This document shows, piece by piece, positions 56,632-64,000 of a stretch of 64,000 nt of DNA. The notes under the pieces are model-generated. The model was not told the DNA's origin. It made no database searches and worked only from the letters and a program-made list of their open reading frames with translations. Position 1 is the first letter of the stretch. Every line of letters begins with the position of its first letter. The position numbers and the translations under genes are program-made. The stretch is taken from NCBI RefSeq assembly GCF_013433315.1, contig NZ_WXVV01000003.1:186001-250000 (forward strand), written 5' to 3'. Origin of the DNA: Pseudomonas crudilactis (GTDB lineage Bacteria > Pseudomonadota > Gammaproteobacteria > Pseudomonadales > Pseudomonadaceae).

Positions 56632-58302
56632 CTACAGTTGATAACTGAAGCTGATGCTGTACCGCGGCTTGCGATTGAAAGTATCCAGCGCTTCATCCGA
56701 CATCGCCTTCGCCGCCTCCAGCGCAATGTTGTAGTACTTCGCATCACCAAAGCGCAGGCCGACCGCCGCTGATGACAGGTTGTTGGCCTGCACCGGCAAC
56801 TGATTGAACCAGCTGCGCGAGCGGTCGAGCACCACGTACGGTTGCAGGATGCGCAGCCAATTGCCGCCGCGATTGAAGCTGTAGTTGACCTCGTACGCCA
56901 CGCCCCAGCCTTTGTCACCGGACGCCTGATCGTCGGGATAACCGCGGCCGAAATTCTGCCCGCCGAATACCGCGCGTTCGCTGTCGGGCAAGGTGTCGTC
57001 GCTCCAGTACAGCGCCGCCGACAGCACGCCCTGCCAGTTGTCGAAGAACTTGTCGCTTTGCACCCCGGACAGCCGCACGCGGAAGAAATCCAAAGCGATG
57101 TCATCGTAATTGGTGTGTGCGCCGAGGCTGTCGAAGCCTTGATAGACGCCACCGCTGAGGATGCGCAACTGTCGCGCATCGGCCTTGCGCCAGTCACCTT
57201 CGAACGCCAGGGCACGGATGTCGGTGCGAAACTCCTTGCTGAATGGAAAGTTGATACCGTCGTAGCGCGTCTTGTCATTGACCGCATACAGGCGCGAGGC
57301 TGCCGTCAGTTGTTCGGTGGACGAGGCAATCAACGGCACGCTGAACCCGATGGAGTAACGATCGTTTTCACGGTGGGTGTCGAGGCGGCCGCCGCCGTTG
57401 ACCAGCACTTCGGTGCCGGGGGCGGCGCGATAACGTGAAGCCGACAGATTCAGTTGCGTGCCTTCGGCATCAAGGAACTGGTTGTAGTCGAGCCGGTAGT
57501 AACGCTCATGGTCATCCCCCGGCGGGAACAGACCGCTGAGGGTCAGTTGCTCGCCCATGGCAGTTTGCGAGTTGCTGCTGACGCCGAGCAACGCTTGCGG
57601 GCCGTTGCGGTTGTCCTCGGTGGTGCTCAGTGTGCTGGTGAACGGCTTACGGCTGGCCTCGGCAATCAGTGTCGTCGCGCCATCGGTGGTGCCGGGCGGC
57701 GGCACTTGCGCCTGAATGGTCACGCCGGGGATGCGCGTCATCAGCGTGGTGTAACGCTCGAACGTCTTGCGGGTCAGCGGTCGTTCGGCCTGGATTTTCG
57801 CCGCCAGTTTATCGAGCAGGCCTTTGACCCGGCCGACATCACCCTGCATCTGCACGTCGCGCACATAGCCTTCAACGAGCACCACCCGCGCCACGCCGTC
57901 ATCGAAACTCTGTTGCGGCAGGAAGGCGTAGGACAACAGGTAGCCATCCTGTTGATAGCGGCGAGTGATGTTGCGGGTAGCTTCGATCAGGTCCGCGAGG
58001 CTGGTCTGACGACCGATCAGCGGCTTGTAGACCTCAGCCAGTTCGTTGAGTGGATAAATCGTCCCGCCCTCGATCTGCACGGTCTTCAGGTTGATCCTGG
58101 TTTCCATCAACAGTGGCTGTGCGGCGGTCGCGCCGGGGTCAGGCACTTGCAGCGGCGTTGCCGCAGGACGATAGGCATCGGCCGGCAGATTCGGCACCGG
58201 CAGGTTGCGGGTGGTTTCGTTGCTGTTGAGAAAACTGGGCAGGGTGTCGGCGAGGGCGGCGGAACTGAGACTGAGGCACAACAGGGATGCCATAACGCGC
58301 AT
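56632..58302 (-). CDS. Two-partner secretion outer-membrane transporter (ShlB/FhaC family)
   Basis: 556 aa from the ATG at 58302, with GGAG 6 nt upstream; an ATG at 58314 overlaps that site. Signal peptide (MRVMASLLCLSLSSAALA), POTRA_2 domain (~60-140: INLKTVQIEGGTIYPLNELA, DGYLLSYAFLPQQSF), ShlB-type barrel with strand-rich C-terminus ending in the outer-membrane signature SISFSYQL (aromatic-x-Leu). The conserved VFGGQNFGRGYPDD (VRGY/F-type L6 motif region) is visible. It should export a TpsA exoprotein, but the only gene upstream on the strand is a low-complexity lipoprotein without a TPS domain. Confidence 0.9.
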   Translation of the reverse strand: MRVMASLLCLSLSSAALADTLPSFLNSNETTRNLPVPNLPADAYRPAATPLQVPDPGATAAQPLLMETRINLKTVQIEGGTIYPLNELAEVYKPLIGRQTSLADLIEATRNITRRYQQDGYLLSYAFLPQQSFDDGVARVVLVEGYVRDVQMQGDVGRVKGLLDKLAAKIQAERPLTRKTFERYTTLMTRIPGVTIQAQVPPPGTTDGATTLIAEASRKPFTSTLSTTEDNRNGPQALLGVSSNSQTAMGEQLTLSGLFPPGDDHERYYRLDYNQFLDAEGTQLNLSASRYRAAPGTEVLVNGGGRLDTHRENDRYSIGFSVPLIASSTEQLTAASRLYAVNDKTRYDGINFPFSKEFRTDIRALAFEGDWRKADARQLRILSGGVYQGFDSLGAHTNYDDIALDFFRVRLSGVQSDKFFDNWQGVLSAALYWSDDTLPDSERAVFGGQNFGRGYPDDQASGDKGWGVAYEVNYSFNRGGNWLRILQPYVVLDRSRSWFNQLPVQANNLSSAAVGLRFGDAKYYNIALEAAKAMSDEALDTFNRKPRYSISFSYQL

Positions 58303-58348
58303 AGGACACTCCATGGTCAGATCACAGCGCAGGGCTGGTTGCTCCTAA

Positions 58349-58385
58349 GAAAAAAGGCGGAAGATTCGTCGGAATCTCCCGCCTT
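58349..58385 (-). terminator. Rho-independent terminator between lipoprotein and TpsB genes
   Basis: On the minus strand AAGGCGGGAGATTC and GAATCTTCCGCCTTTTTT form a stem with one mismatch and end in six T, 51 bases after the lipoprotein stop. It should make the lipoprotein message more abundant than the TpsB message if the two share a promoter. Confidence 0.85.
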
Positions 58386-58436
58386 CAACCAAGCGTAGGC
58401 GCTGTAGGTGCGGCCGTCGAATCGGCCAGGTGCAAA

Positions 58437-60020
58437 TTAGCGTTTGTTGCCTCCCAGAGCGCCGGTCAGGCCGCCGATTACGCCACCCAGACCGCCACTG
58501 GTAGTGCCGCCGCTGGCACTACCGTTCACCAGTCCGCCAACGGCACCGACGGTCGTGCCAACGTTGTTGACCAGACCACCGACGGCGGTGGTGACCGGGT
58601 TGTTGGTCGCGGCAATCGTGTTGCCGATGCTGCTGACTGCACCGCCAACCTGACCGGTGAGACCCGCGACTGGCGCGCCGATACCGGTGGTGGCGCCGAC
58701 ATTTTGCGTCAGGCTGGTGACCGCCGTGGTGACTGGATTCAGTGCGCCGCCCAAGGTGCCGCCAACGGTGGCGAGGGTCGCTGTCGGCGCCGTGATCGGT
58801 GCACCGGAACCACCGAGCACGGTGTTAAGCGAGGCCACCGTGTTACCGACCGCTGCGACGACATTGCCCGGCGCTGCCAGCGTGCCGTTGCCTGCGCCCA
58901 GACCTGAACCGACATTGACCACAGCGCCGCCGACGGTTTGCAACAAACCAGTGCCACCGAGCCCGCCGCCGACCCCGCCAGTCCCTGAGCCGGTGCCGTT
59001 GGCCACCAGACCGCCCGCCTTGCCGACCGCCGTGCCGGTGTTGCTCAGCGCACCGCCGAGGGTGTTGGTCAAGGCATTGCCGTTGCCGGCGTCGGTGACC
59101 TTGCCACCCAAGCCGTTCACCGCACCGCCGACTTGCGAAATCACGCCTTTGAGCGGATCGCCCAAGCCAGTGGCGTCGCCGATTTTGTCCGTGGTGCTTT
59201 CGACCATCGCAATTACCGGCACCAGTTTTCCACCGACAGTGTTGGTCAGATTGCTGGTCGGGCCGGTGCTGAGGGTGGTGGTCAGGGTGTCGCCGAGCAT
59301 GGTGACTTTCTCGCCGACGCCATCGAGTATCGGCGCCACTTTGGTGACCACGCCGCCGACTACGGGAACGCTGTTGGTCGCGGTCGCCAGTTTGCCGCTG
59401 AGATCGGACACGCCGTTGCCGACATCCTGCACTACGCCGCCGACCGAAGAGACGGTGGTGGTCAGGCCTTTGGAATCGGTCGCCAGTTTGCCGATGCCGT
59501 TGGTCACGCCATCGCCCAGGGTGGAGACGACATTGCCCGCGGTGTTGGCGGCGCTCTGCACCACGCCACCTACCACCGGAACGCCGCTCAGGGAGTCGCC
59601 TACCTGGCCGACGCCATCGCCGACGCCGCTGACGGTCTTGCCGACATCCTGCACAAGGGTGGTGGTCACCAGGGATGGGGTTGGATTGGTCGGGTTGGTC
59701 GGATCCGTCGGGTCTGTCGGATTGGTGGGGTTGGTTGGATCGGTCGGGTTAGTCGGGTTGGTCGGATTGGTCCCGCCAGTGCCGCCAGTGCCACCCGTTC
59801 CGCCTGTACCGGCGGTATCACCGGTGCCGCCAGTACCTCCAGTGCCGCCAGTACTGCCAGTGCTTCCGGTTCCACCAGTGCCATCGGTGCTGCTGGCGGG
59901 GGAAGAGCTGCCGGAGCTGCTTTTATGCCCGCCACCGCCGCTGCTGCAACCAGTGAGGCCGAGGGAAAGGATCAATGCCAGAGCGATTGCTGATTTGCAC
60001 CACACGTCTTGAGTTTTCAT
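58437..60020 (-). CDS. Low-complexity, repeat-rich lipoprotein (collagen-like annotation type)
   Basis: 527 aa from the ATG at 60020 with AAGGAA upstream. Lipobox LTGC (C25). Next come a Ser/Gly segment, a GGTGGTG-type Gly/Thr tract and an NPTNPTDPTNPT tract (~55-118), a flexible wall-spanning type stalk. The remaining ~400 residues repeat a Val/Gly pattern such as VGGVVQ...VGNGVSDLSGKL...VPVVGGVV, with many NTVGG, TTVGAVGG and GLGG units, suggestive of an extended beta-rich fibre. No TPS, catalytic or LPXTG motif. It precedes a TpsB-type transporter on the same strand. A surface adhesin or matrix role is inference. Confidence 0.85.
   Translation of the reverse strand: MKTQDVWCKSAIALALILSLGLTGCSSGGGGHKSSSGSSSPASSTDGTGGTGSTGSTGGTGGTGGTGDTAGTGGTGGTGGTGGTNPTNPTNPTDPTNPTNPTDPTDPTNPTNPTPSLVTTTLVQDVGKTVSGVGDGVGQVGDSLSGVPVVGGVVQSAANTAGNVVSTLGDGVTNGIGKLATDSKGLTTTVSSVGGVVQDVGNGVSDLSGKLATATNSVPVVGGVVTKVAPILDGVGEKVTMLGDTLTTTLSTGPTSNLTNTVGGKLVPVIAMVESTTDKIGDATGLGDPLKGVISQVGGAVNGLGGKVTDAGNGNALTNTLGGALSNTGTAVGKAGGLVANGTGSGTGGVGGGLGGTGLLQTVGGAVVNVGSGLGAGNGTLAAPGNVVAAVGNTVASLNTVLGGSGAPITAPTATLATVGGTLGGALNPVTTAVTSLTQNVGATTGIGAPVAGLTGQVGGAVSSIGNTIAATNNPVTTAVGGLVNNVGTTVGAVGGLVNGSASGGTTSGGLGGVIGGLTGALGGNKR
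59685..59895 (-). repeat. Degenerate tandem repeats inside the lipoprotein gene
   Basis: 9- to 12-base units encoding NPT/DPT (59690-59775) and GGTG/TGGT (59776-59895) repeat head to tail. Units are imperfect at the third codon position, which limits but does not exclude copy-number change by slippage. Confidence 0.8.
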
Positions 60021-60213
60021 GTTTGTATTCCTTGCACCTGTCACAACGTTCGTTGCCTTCGATGGCTCGCCGATCTGTCGCCGGTGATGCCTCGTCCGTT
60101 GTGTCAATCTCAGTCCAGGGGCAGGTTTCGCACCATTCTCAAGTTGGTATTAACGCCTTTATATATAAGGTGACATGCAGCGCCTAGTGACTAATACCCA
60201 CGATATAGCTGCA

Positions 60214-60241
60214 CAAAAAAAGGCCTTGAAAATCAAGGCCC
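60214..60241 (-). terminator. Rho-independent terminator after the MaoC gene
   Basis: On the minus strand GGCCTTGA-TTT-TCAAGGCC is followed by TTTTTTT, 77 bases past the MaoC stop. It separates the fabG-maoC unit from the lipoprotein promoter region (60021-60210), which contains an AT-rich TTATATATAAAG stretch. Confidence 0.88.
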
Positions 60242-60316
60242 GGGCTTTTTTGGCGAAAGGAAAAAGGTTGGCAGAAACTTAAGTTATATACACACAATTA
60301 ACAGTGTCTCGCGTGC

Positions 60317-61171
60317 TCAGGCAATCGGCTGCCACTGCCCGACCATGTGTTCCAGGTCTTGTGCACCGATCAGCCGCAACTCACCACTGGACCCCGCCGC
60401 ACTCGCCAGCAAGGTCACCTCACTGGGCAGGCGCACCGGTTTGCGAAAGTGCACGGCGATCTCAAGGTTGGCTTTGGGCAAATGATCGTTCAGCGCCGCG
60501 AGGGTCCGAGCCTTGTTCCACAAGCCGTGGGCGATGGCGGTGGGGAAACCGAACAGTTTGGCGCTGGCCGCGCTCAGGTGAATCGGGTTGTAGTCCCCCG
60601 ACACCTTGGCGTACTGCCGGCCAATGTCTGCCGGGGCTTTCCAGTGCGCCACTTGCGTCAGCGCTTGCGAGGGTTCCCAGTGCTGTTCGAGCGCTTCGCC
60701 ATCGAGTTTCACGCCGCGACAGAGCATCTGGCTTTCGGCCTCCCACAACGGCCCGAGCTGATCATCCAGTGTGGTCAGCAGATCGAACGTCGCACCCTTG
60801 GGATGTGCTTGCAGGTTGGTCACGCGTACGCTGACTTGCGCGTGACTGATACCGCCCATCGGCCGCAGCACGCGGATGCGATTGCTCAGATGAATCAACC
60901 CCAGCAGCGGAAACGGAAAGTCCTTGGCCGTGAGTAATTGCATCTGCAAGGCAAAGGCGAGGATATGCGGATACGTCGGTGGCAGCAGGCCGTCATCGAC
61001 GAATCCACAGACCTTGCGATAGGCCGCCAGGCGTTTGCCATCGACATCGACCCAACAGCGCAAACCGCTGTCGGGCAATTGCGTGCCGGTGATTTTGCGG
61101 CGTGTCGCCGCCCGTGCATACAGCCCGGGCAGACTCGGTTCGCGATCCAGCGTGTGCCATTCGATGCTCAT
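60317..61171 (-). CDS. MaoC family dehydratase
   Basis: 284 aa from MSIEWHTLDREPSLPGLY at 61171; the frame extends upstream without conservation. A double hot-dog hydratase: the C-terminal half carries the hydratase-2 motif SGDYNPIHLSAASAKLFGF with catalytic D193 and H198, followed by TAIAHGLWNKART. It should hydrate (R)-enoyl thioesters or dehydrate 3-hydroxyacyl thioesters. Two bases separate it from the FabG-type reductase upstream, so the two act on the same acyl intermediates. Confidence 0.9.
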   Translation of the reverse strand: MSIEWHTLDREPSLPGLYARAATRRKITGTQLPDSGLRCWVDVDGKRLAAYRKVCGFVDDGLLPPTYPHILAFALQMQLLTAKDFPFPLLGLIHLSNRIRVLRPMGGISHAQVSVRVTNLQAHPKGATFDLLTTLDDQLGPLWEAESQMLCRGVKLDGEALEQHWEPSQALTQVAHWKAPADIGRQYAKVSGDYNPIHLSAASAKLFGFPTAIAHGLWNKARTLAALNDHLPKANLEIAVHFRKPVRLPSEVTLLASAAGSSGELRLIGAQDLEHMVGQWQPIA

Positions 61172-61173
61172 GC

Positions 61174-62526
61174 CTAAGCCCCCAGAACACTTTGTCCACA
61201 GACCCGCAGCGCCTGCCCGGTAAACGCGCCGCTGCCCGGTTGCGCCAGCCACGCGACGGCTTCGGCGACGTCTTGCGGCAAGCCGCCCTGGCCCAGTGAA
61301 CTCATGCGCCGGCCGGCCTCGCGCAGGCCGAACGGAATGTGTGCGGTCATCTGCGTTTCGATAAAACCGGGAGCGACGGCGTTGATGCTGATGCCACGTT
61401 CCAGCAGCGTGGGCGCCCATGCCTGCGCCAGACCGATCAGCCCGGCCTTGCTCGCGGCGTAGTTGGTTTGTCCACGGTTACCGGCAATGCCGCTGATCGA
61501 GGCCAGCAGAATCACCCGCGCGTTGTCGCGCAGCGTGCCGCTGTCGAGCAGCGCCTTGGTCAGCACTTGCGGGGCATTGAGGTTGACCGCCAGCACCGCG
61601 TCCCAGAATTCCGGGGTCATGTTGGCCAGGGTCTTGTCGCGGGTGATGCCGGCGTTGTGCACCAGAATATCGAGGCCATCAGGCAGTTGTTCGATCAACT
61701 GCGTAGCGGCGTCGGCGGCGCAGATATCCAGGGTGATCGCTCGGCCACCGAGGCGCGCGGCAAGTGCTTCCAGATCGGTCTTGGCTGGCGGGACATCGAG
61801 CAGGATCACGTCGGCGCCATCGCGCGCCAGGGTTTCAGCGATGGACGCACCGATGCCGCGCGCAGCCCCGGTAACCAACGCCTTGCGCCCGGCCAGCGGG
61901 CGCGTCCAGTCAGTCACTGGCGTCGCACAAGCGGTCAGGCGAATCACCTGTCCGGACACAAACGCACTTTTCGGCGAGAGGAAAAATCGCAGCGGGCCTT
62001 CCAGTTGATCTTCCGCGCCTTCGCCGACATAGATCAATTGCAGCGTGCCGCCGCTGCGCAGCTCCTTGGCCAGCGAACGGGAGAACCCTTCCAGCGCGCG
62101 TTGTGCGCTGGCGGCAAATGGATCACGGAGGGTTTCCGGCGCACGCCCCAGAATCACCAGATGCGCGCTGTGCTCAAGGTTCTTCATCAGCGGCTGGAAG
62201 AATTCGCGCAGTTGTTTGAGCTGATCGGTTTGCTGCAAGTCGCTGGCGTCGAACACCACGGCTTTGAGTTTCGGGCCGTGGCCGGGAATCCATTCAGTCG
62301 CGGTCGCTGGTTGCTCGCCGTAGCGGTAGATACTCTCGGTCAAACGGTTGGCGAACGCACTGACGCGTTCGGCCAATGGCCCGCCGCCGATCAGCAGCGC
62401 ACCTTCCACCGGCCGCAGACGCCCGGCCTGCCAGCGCTCCAGTCGCACCGGCGACGGCAGGCCCAGCGCGCCGACCAGACGATGGCCGATGGACGAGTTG
62501 GCGAAGTCGATATAGCGGTCAGACAT
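61174..62526 (-). CDS. High-molecular-weight 3-oxoacyl-ACP/CoA reductase (FabG4-type)
   Basis: 450 aa, longer than the ~245 aa of housekeeping FabG. The N-terminal ~205 residues form a degenerate flavodoxin-like/Rossmann domain (GALLIGGGPLAERVSAFANRL); the C-terminal SDR domain has the cofactor motif TGAARGIG, NAG in LVHNAGITRDK, catalytic Ser in ASISGIAGNRGQ and YAASK. It reduces 3-oxoacyl thioesters with NAD(P)H. Followed by the MaoC hydratase and divergent from a thiolase: a reductase/hydratase/thiolase set typical of acyl-CoA metabolism (PA4785-PA4786 type). Confidence 0.93.
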   Translation of the reverse strand: MSDRYIDFANSSIGHRLVGALGLPSPVRLERWQAGRLRPVEGALLIGGGPLAERVSAFANRLTESIYRYGEQPATATEWIPGHGPKLKAVVFDASDLQQTDQLKQLREFFQPLMKNLEHSAHLVILGRAPETLRDPFAASAQRALEGFSRSLAKELRSGGTLQLIYVGEGAEDQLEGPLRFFLSPKSAFVSGQVIRLTACATPVTDWTRPLAGRKALVTGAARGIGASIAETLARDGADVILLDVPPAKTDLEALAARLGGRAITLDICAADAATQLIEQLPDGLDILVHNAGITRDKTLANMTPEFWDAVLAVNLNAPQVLTKALLDSGTLRDNARVILLASISGIAGNRGQTNYAASKAGLIGLAQAWAPTLLERGISINAVAPGFIETQMTAHIPFGLREAGRRMSSLGQGGLPQDVAEAVAWLAQPGSGAFTGQALRVCGQSVLGA

Positions 62527-62680
62527 GGAACGCTCTCCAGAAGTTGGGGTTCAAAGTGTGGACTGCCGATGGCAATCAATCGTTCGATTAACGCAATAGG
62601 GCCTACGCTTGAACAGCAGAGTAGTTTGCCCCCGGCGGTTTTGTTGGCGAACGCACATTCAGAAACACAGCCAATACCCC

Positions 62681-62769
62681 TGTAGGAGTGAGCCTGCTCG
62701 CGATAGCGGTGTATCAGTCAAGAAATGTTTATCTGACCCACAGCTATCGCGAGCAGGCTCACTCCTACA
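62681..62769. repeat. REP doublet (REPIN) in the fabG/thiolase intergenic region
   Basis: 27-bp perfect arms (TGTAGGAGTGAGCCTGCTCG... at 62681-62707 and 62743-62769) with a 35-nt spacer. The thiolase-proximal arm ends only 42 bases before that gene's ATG, so it lies in or at the edge of its promoter or leader. Confidence 0.92.
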
Positions 62770-62811
62770 AGGGATTGGCGTGAATTCAAACCTTCGGAAA
62801 AGGAGTTATTC

Positions 62812-64000
62812 ATGAGTCAGCTGCGCCGCGTCGCGATCATCGGCGGTAACCGTATCCCTTTCGCCCGTTCCAACGGGCCCTACGCCACGGCCAGCAATCA
62901 GGCGATGCTCACCGCCGCCCTTGAAGGCCTGATCGAACGCTACAACCTGCACGGCCAGCGCATCGGCGAGGTGGTGGCGGGCGCGGTGCTGAAATTGTCA
63001 CGAGATATGAACCTGACCCGTGAATGCGTGCTCGGCTCGCGTTTGTCACCGGCCACGCCGGCCTACGACATCCAGCAAGCCTGTGGCACCGGCCTGGAAG
63101 CCGCGATCCTGGTGGCGAACAAGATCGCCCTTGGCCAGATCGACTGCGGCATCGCTGGCGGTGTCGACACCACATCGGACGCGCCGATCAGCGTCAGCGA
63201 AGGTCTGCGCAAAATCCTCCTGCAAGCCAATCGCGCCAAGACCACCGGCGACAAACTGAAAACCTTTCTGCAACTGCGGCCCCAACACCTGATCCCGGAA
63301 TTTCCGCGCAACGGCGAACCACGCACCGGTCTGTCGATGGGGCAGCACTGCGAGCTGATGGCGCAGACCTGGCAGATCCCGCGTGAAGATCAGGATCAAC
63401 TGGCCCTTGAAAGCCATCACAAACTCGCCGCGTCCTACAGCGAAGGCTGGCACAACGACCTGATGACGCCGTTCCTTGGCCTGACCCGCGACAACAACCT
63501 GCGCCCGGACCTGACTCTGGATAAACTCGCAACGTTGAAGCCTGCCTTCGAAAAAAGCGCTAAAGGCACGTTGACCGCGGGCAACTCCACACCGCTGACT
63601 GACGGCGCGTCGGTGGTGCTGCTCGGCAGCGAAGAATGGGCAAAGGAACGTGGCTTGCCGATCCTCGCGTATCTGCGTGACGGCGAAGCGGCGGCGGTGG
63701 ATTTCGTCAACGGTGCGGAAGGGCTGCTGATGGCGCCGGCGTATGCGGTGCCGCGATTGTTGGCGCGCAACGGGCTGACCTTGCAGGATTTCGATTACTA
63801 CGAAATTCATGAAGCTTTTGCTGCGCAGGTGTTGTGTACGCTGAAGGCTTGGGAGGATCCGCAATACTGCAAAACCCGCCTGGGCCTTGATGCACCGTTG
63901 GGCTCGATCGATCGCAGCCGGCTGAATGTGAAGGGCAGTTCGCTGGCGGCGGGGCATCCGTTCGCCGCGACGGGCGGGCGTATCGTCGCCAATTTGGCGA
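62812..64000 (+). CDS. Acetyl-CoA C-acetyltransferase (thiolase), 3' end beyond window edge
   Basis: 396 codons visible from the ATG at 62812, preceded by AAAAGGAG; the frame stays open to the right edge. Thiolase fold with nucleophilic C91 in QQACGTGLEAA, the HEAFAAQ histidine motif, and GHPFAATGGR with the second catalytic His. The second Cys motif (CxGGG) would lie just past the edge, so ~30 residues are missing. FadI-like in sequence pattern; it condenses or cleaves acetyl-CoA units. Divergent from fabG-maoC across a 285-nt region holding a REPIN. Confidence 0.93.
   Translation, partial: MSQLRRVAIIGGNRIPFARSNGPYATASNQAMLTAALEGLIERYNLHGQRIGEVVAGAVLKLSRDMNLTRECVLGSRLSPATPAYDIQQACGTGLEAAILVANKIALGQIDCGIAGGVDTTSDAPISVSEGLRKILLQANRAKTTGDKLKTFLQLRPQHLIPEFPRNGEPRTGLSMGQHCELMAQTWQIPREDQDQLALESHHKLAASYSEGWHNDLMTPFLGLTRDNNLRPDLTLDKLATLKPAFEKSAKGTLTAGNSTPLTDGASVVLLGSEEWAKERGLPILAYLRDGEAAAVDFVNGAEGLLMAPAYAVPRLLARNGLTLQDFDYYEIHEAFAAQVLCTLKAWEDPQYCKTRLGLDAPLGSIDRSRLNVKGSSLAAGHPFAATGGRIVANLA

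Noticed and set aside
59685..59895. Possible CRISPR array or mobile element
   Set aside because: The repeats are 9-12 bases, contiguous, in frame and encode a low-complexity peptide; there are no spacers and no cas genes.
58657..60012. 451-codon plus-strand frame opposite the repeat lipoprotein, Pro/Thr/Val-rich
   Set aside because: It mirrors the repeats of the lipoprotein gene, which has a good signal peptide, lipobox and ribosome site; the antisense frame has none.

Overview
The window is a piece of a Pseudomonas chromosome, most probably from the P. fluorescens species complex. Three things point there: gene order matching P. aeruginosa PA4839-PA4856 (retS, purD, purH, fis, dusB, prmA, accC, accB, aroQ, ctpL-like, gcbA-like, DUF2333, NUDIX, sui1, speA); a complete Tad/Flp pilus locus resembling PA4293-PA4306; and fluorescens-type palindromic repeats (GGAGCGAGCCTGCTCGCGA and relatives) between genes. 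Family and synteny statements are from memory of those families, not from a search.

Layout. 1-11.9 kb: two giant paralogous toxin genes in tandem. The first is cut by the window edge; the second is complete (2353 aa). The complete copy combines a TcdA/TcdB/LifA-type glycosyltransferase with a DXD motif, a YopT/C58-like Cys-His-Asp protease module, and a Tcd-type pore-forming region followed by a long non-CROP C-terminal part. 12.0-15.5 kb: marC and the hybrid sensor kinase retS. 15.6-28.8 kb: core genes on the minus strand (purD, purH, fis, dusB, a DUF3426 zinc-ribbon gene, prmA, accC, accB, aroQ), then a chemoreceptor and a REC-REC-GGDEF diguanylate cyclase. 29.3-33.6 kb: DUF2333, NUDIX, sui1 and speA on the plus strand. 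33.8-38.2 kb: an accessory island with a spike-less VgrG-like protein, a DUF4123 adaptor, a lipoprotein alpha/beta hydrolase and a MATE exporter. 38.4-41.2 kb: a small membrane protein, a MazG-like gene, cmoM and two DUF4136 lipoproteins.

41.4-56.5 kb is the Tad/Flp locus: tadG, the PprA-like kinase, a TadE-like pseudopilin, the FppA prepilin peptidase, PprB, an extra stand-alone receiver, the Flp pilin, and the run rcpC-rcpA-tadZ-tadA-tadB-tadC-tadD-DUF3613. Kinase, regulator, pilin, peptidase and assembly machine are all present, so the locus looks functional. 56.6-60.0 kb holds a two-partner-secretion transporter downstream of a low-complexity lipoprotein, with no recognisable TpsA exoprotein. 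60.3-64.0 kb holds a MaoC hydratase and a long FabG reductase, divergent from a thiolase cut by the right edge.

RetS, the GcbA-like cyclase, PprAB, Tad pili and the TPS pair all bear on surface attachment versus motility or virulence, so the window is rich in lifestyle-switch functions. The least described parts are the tandem LifA/Tcd-like toxins, the truncated VgrG island and the lipoprotein/TpsB pair.
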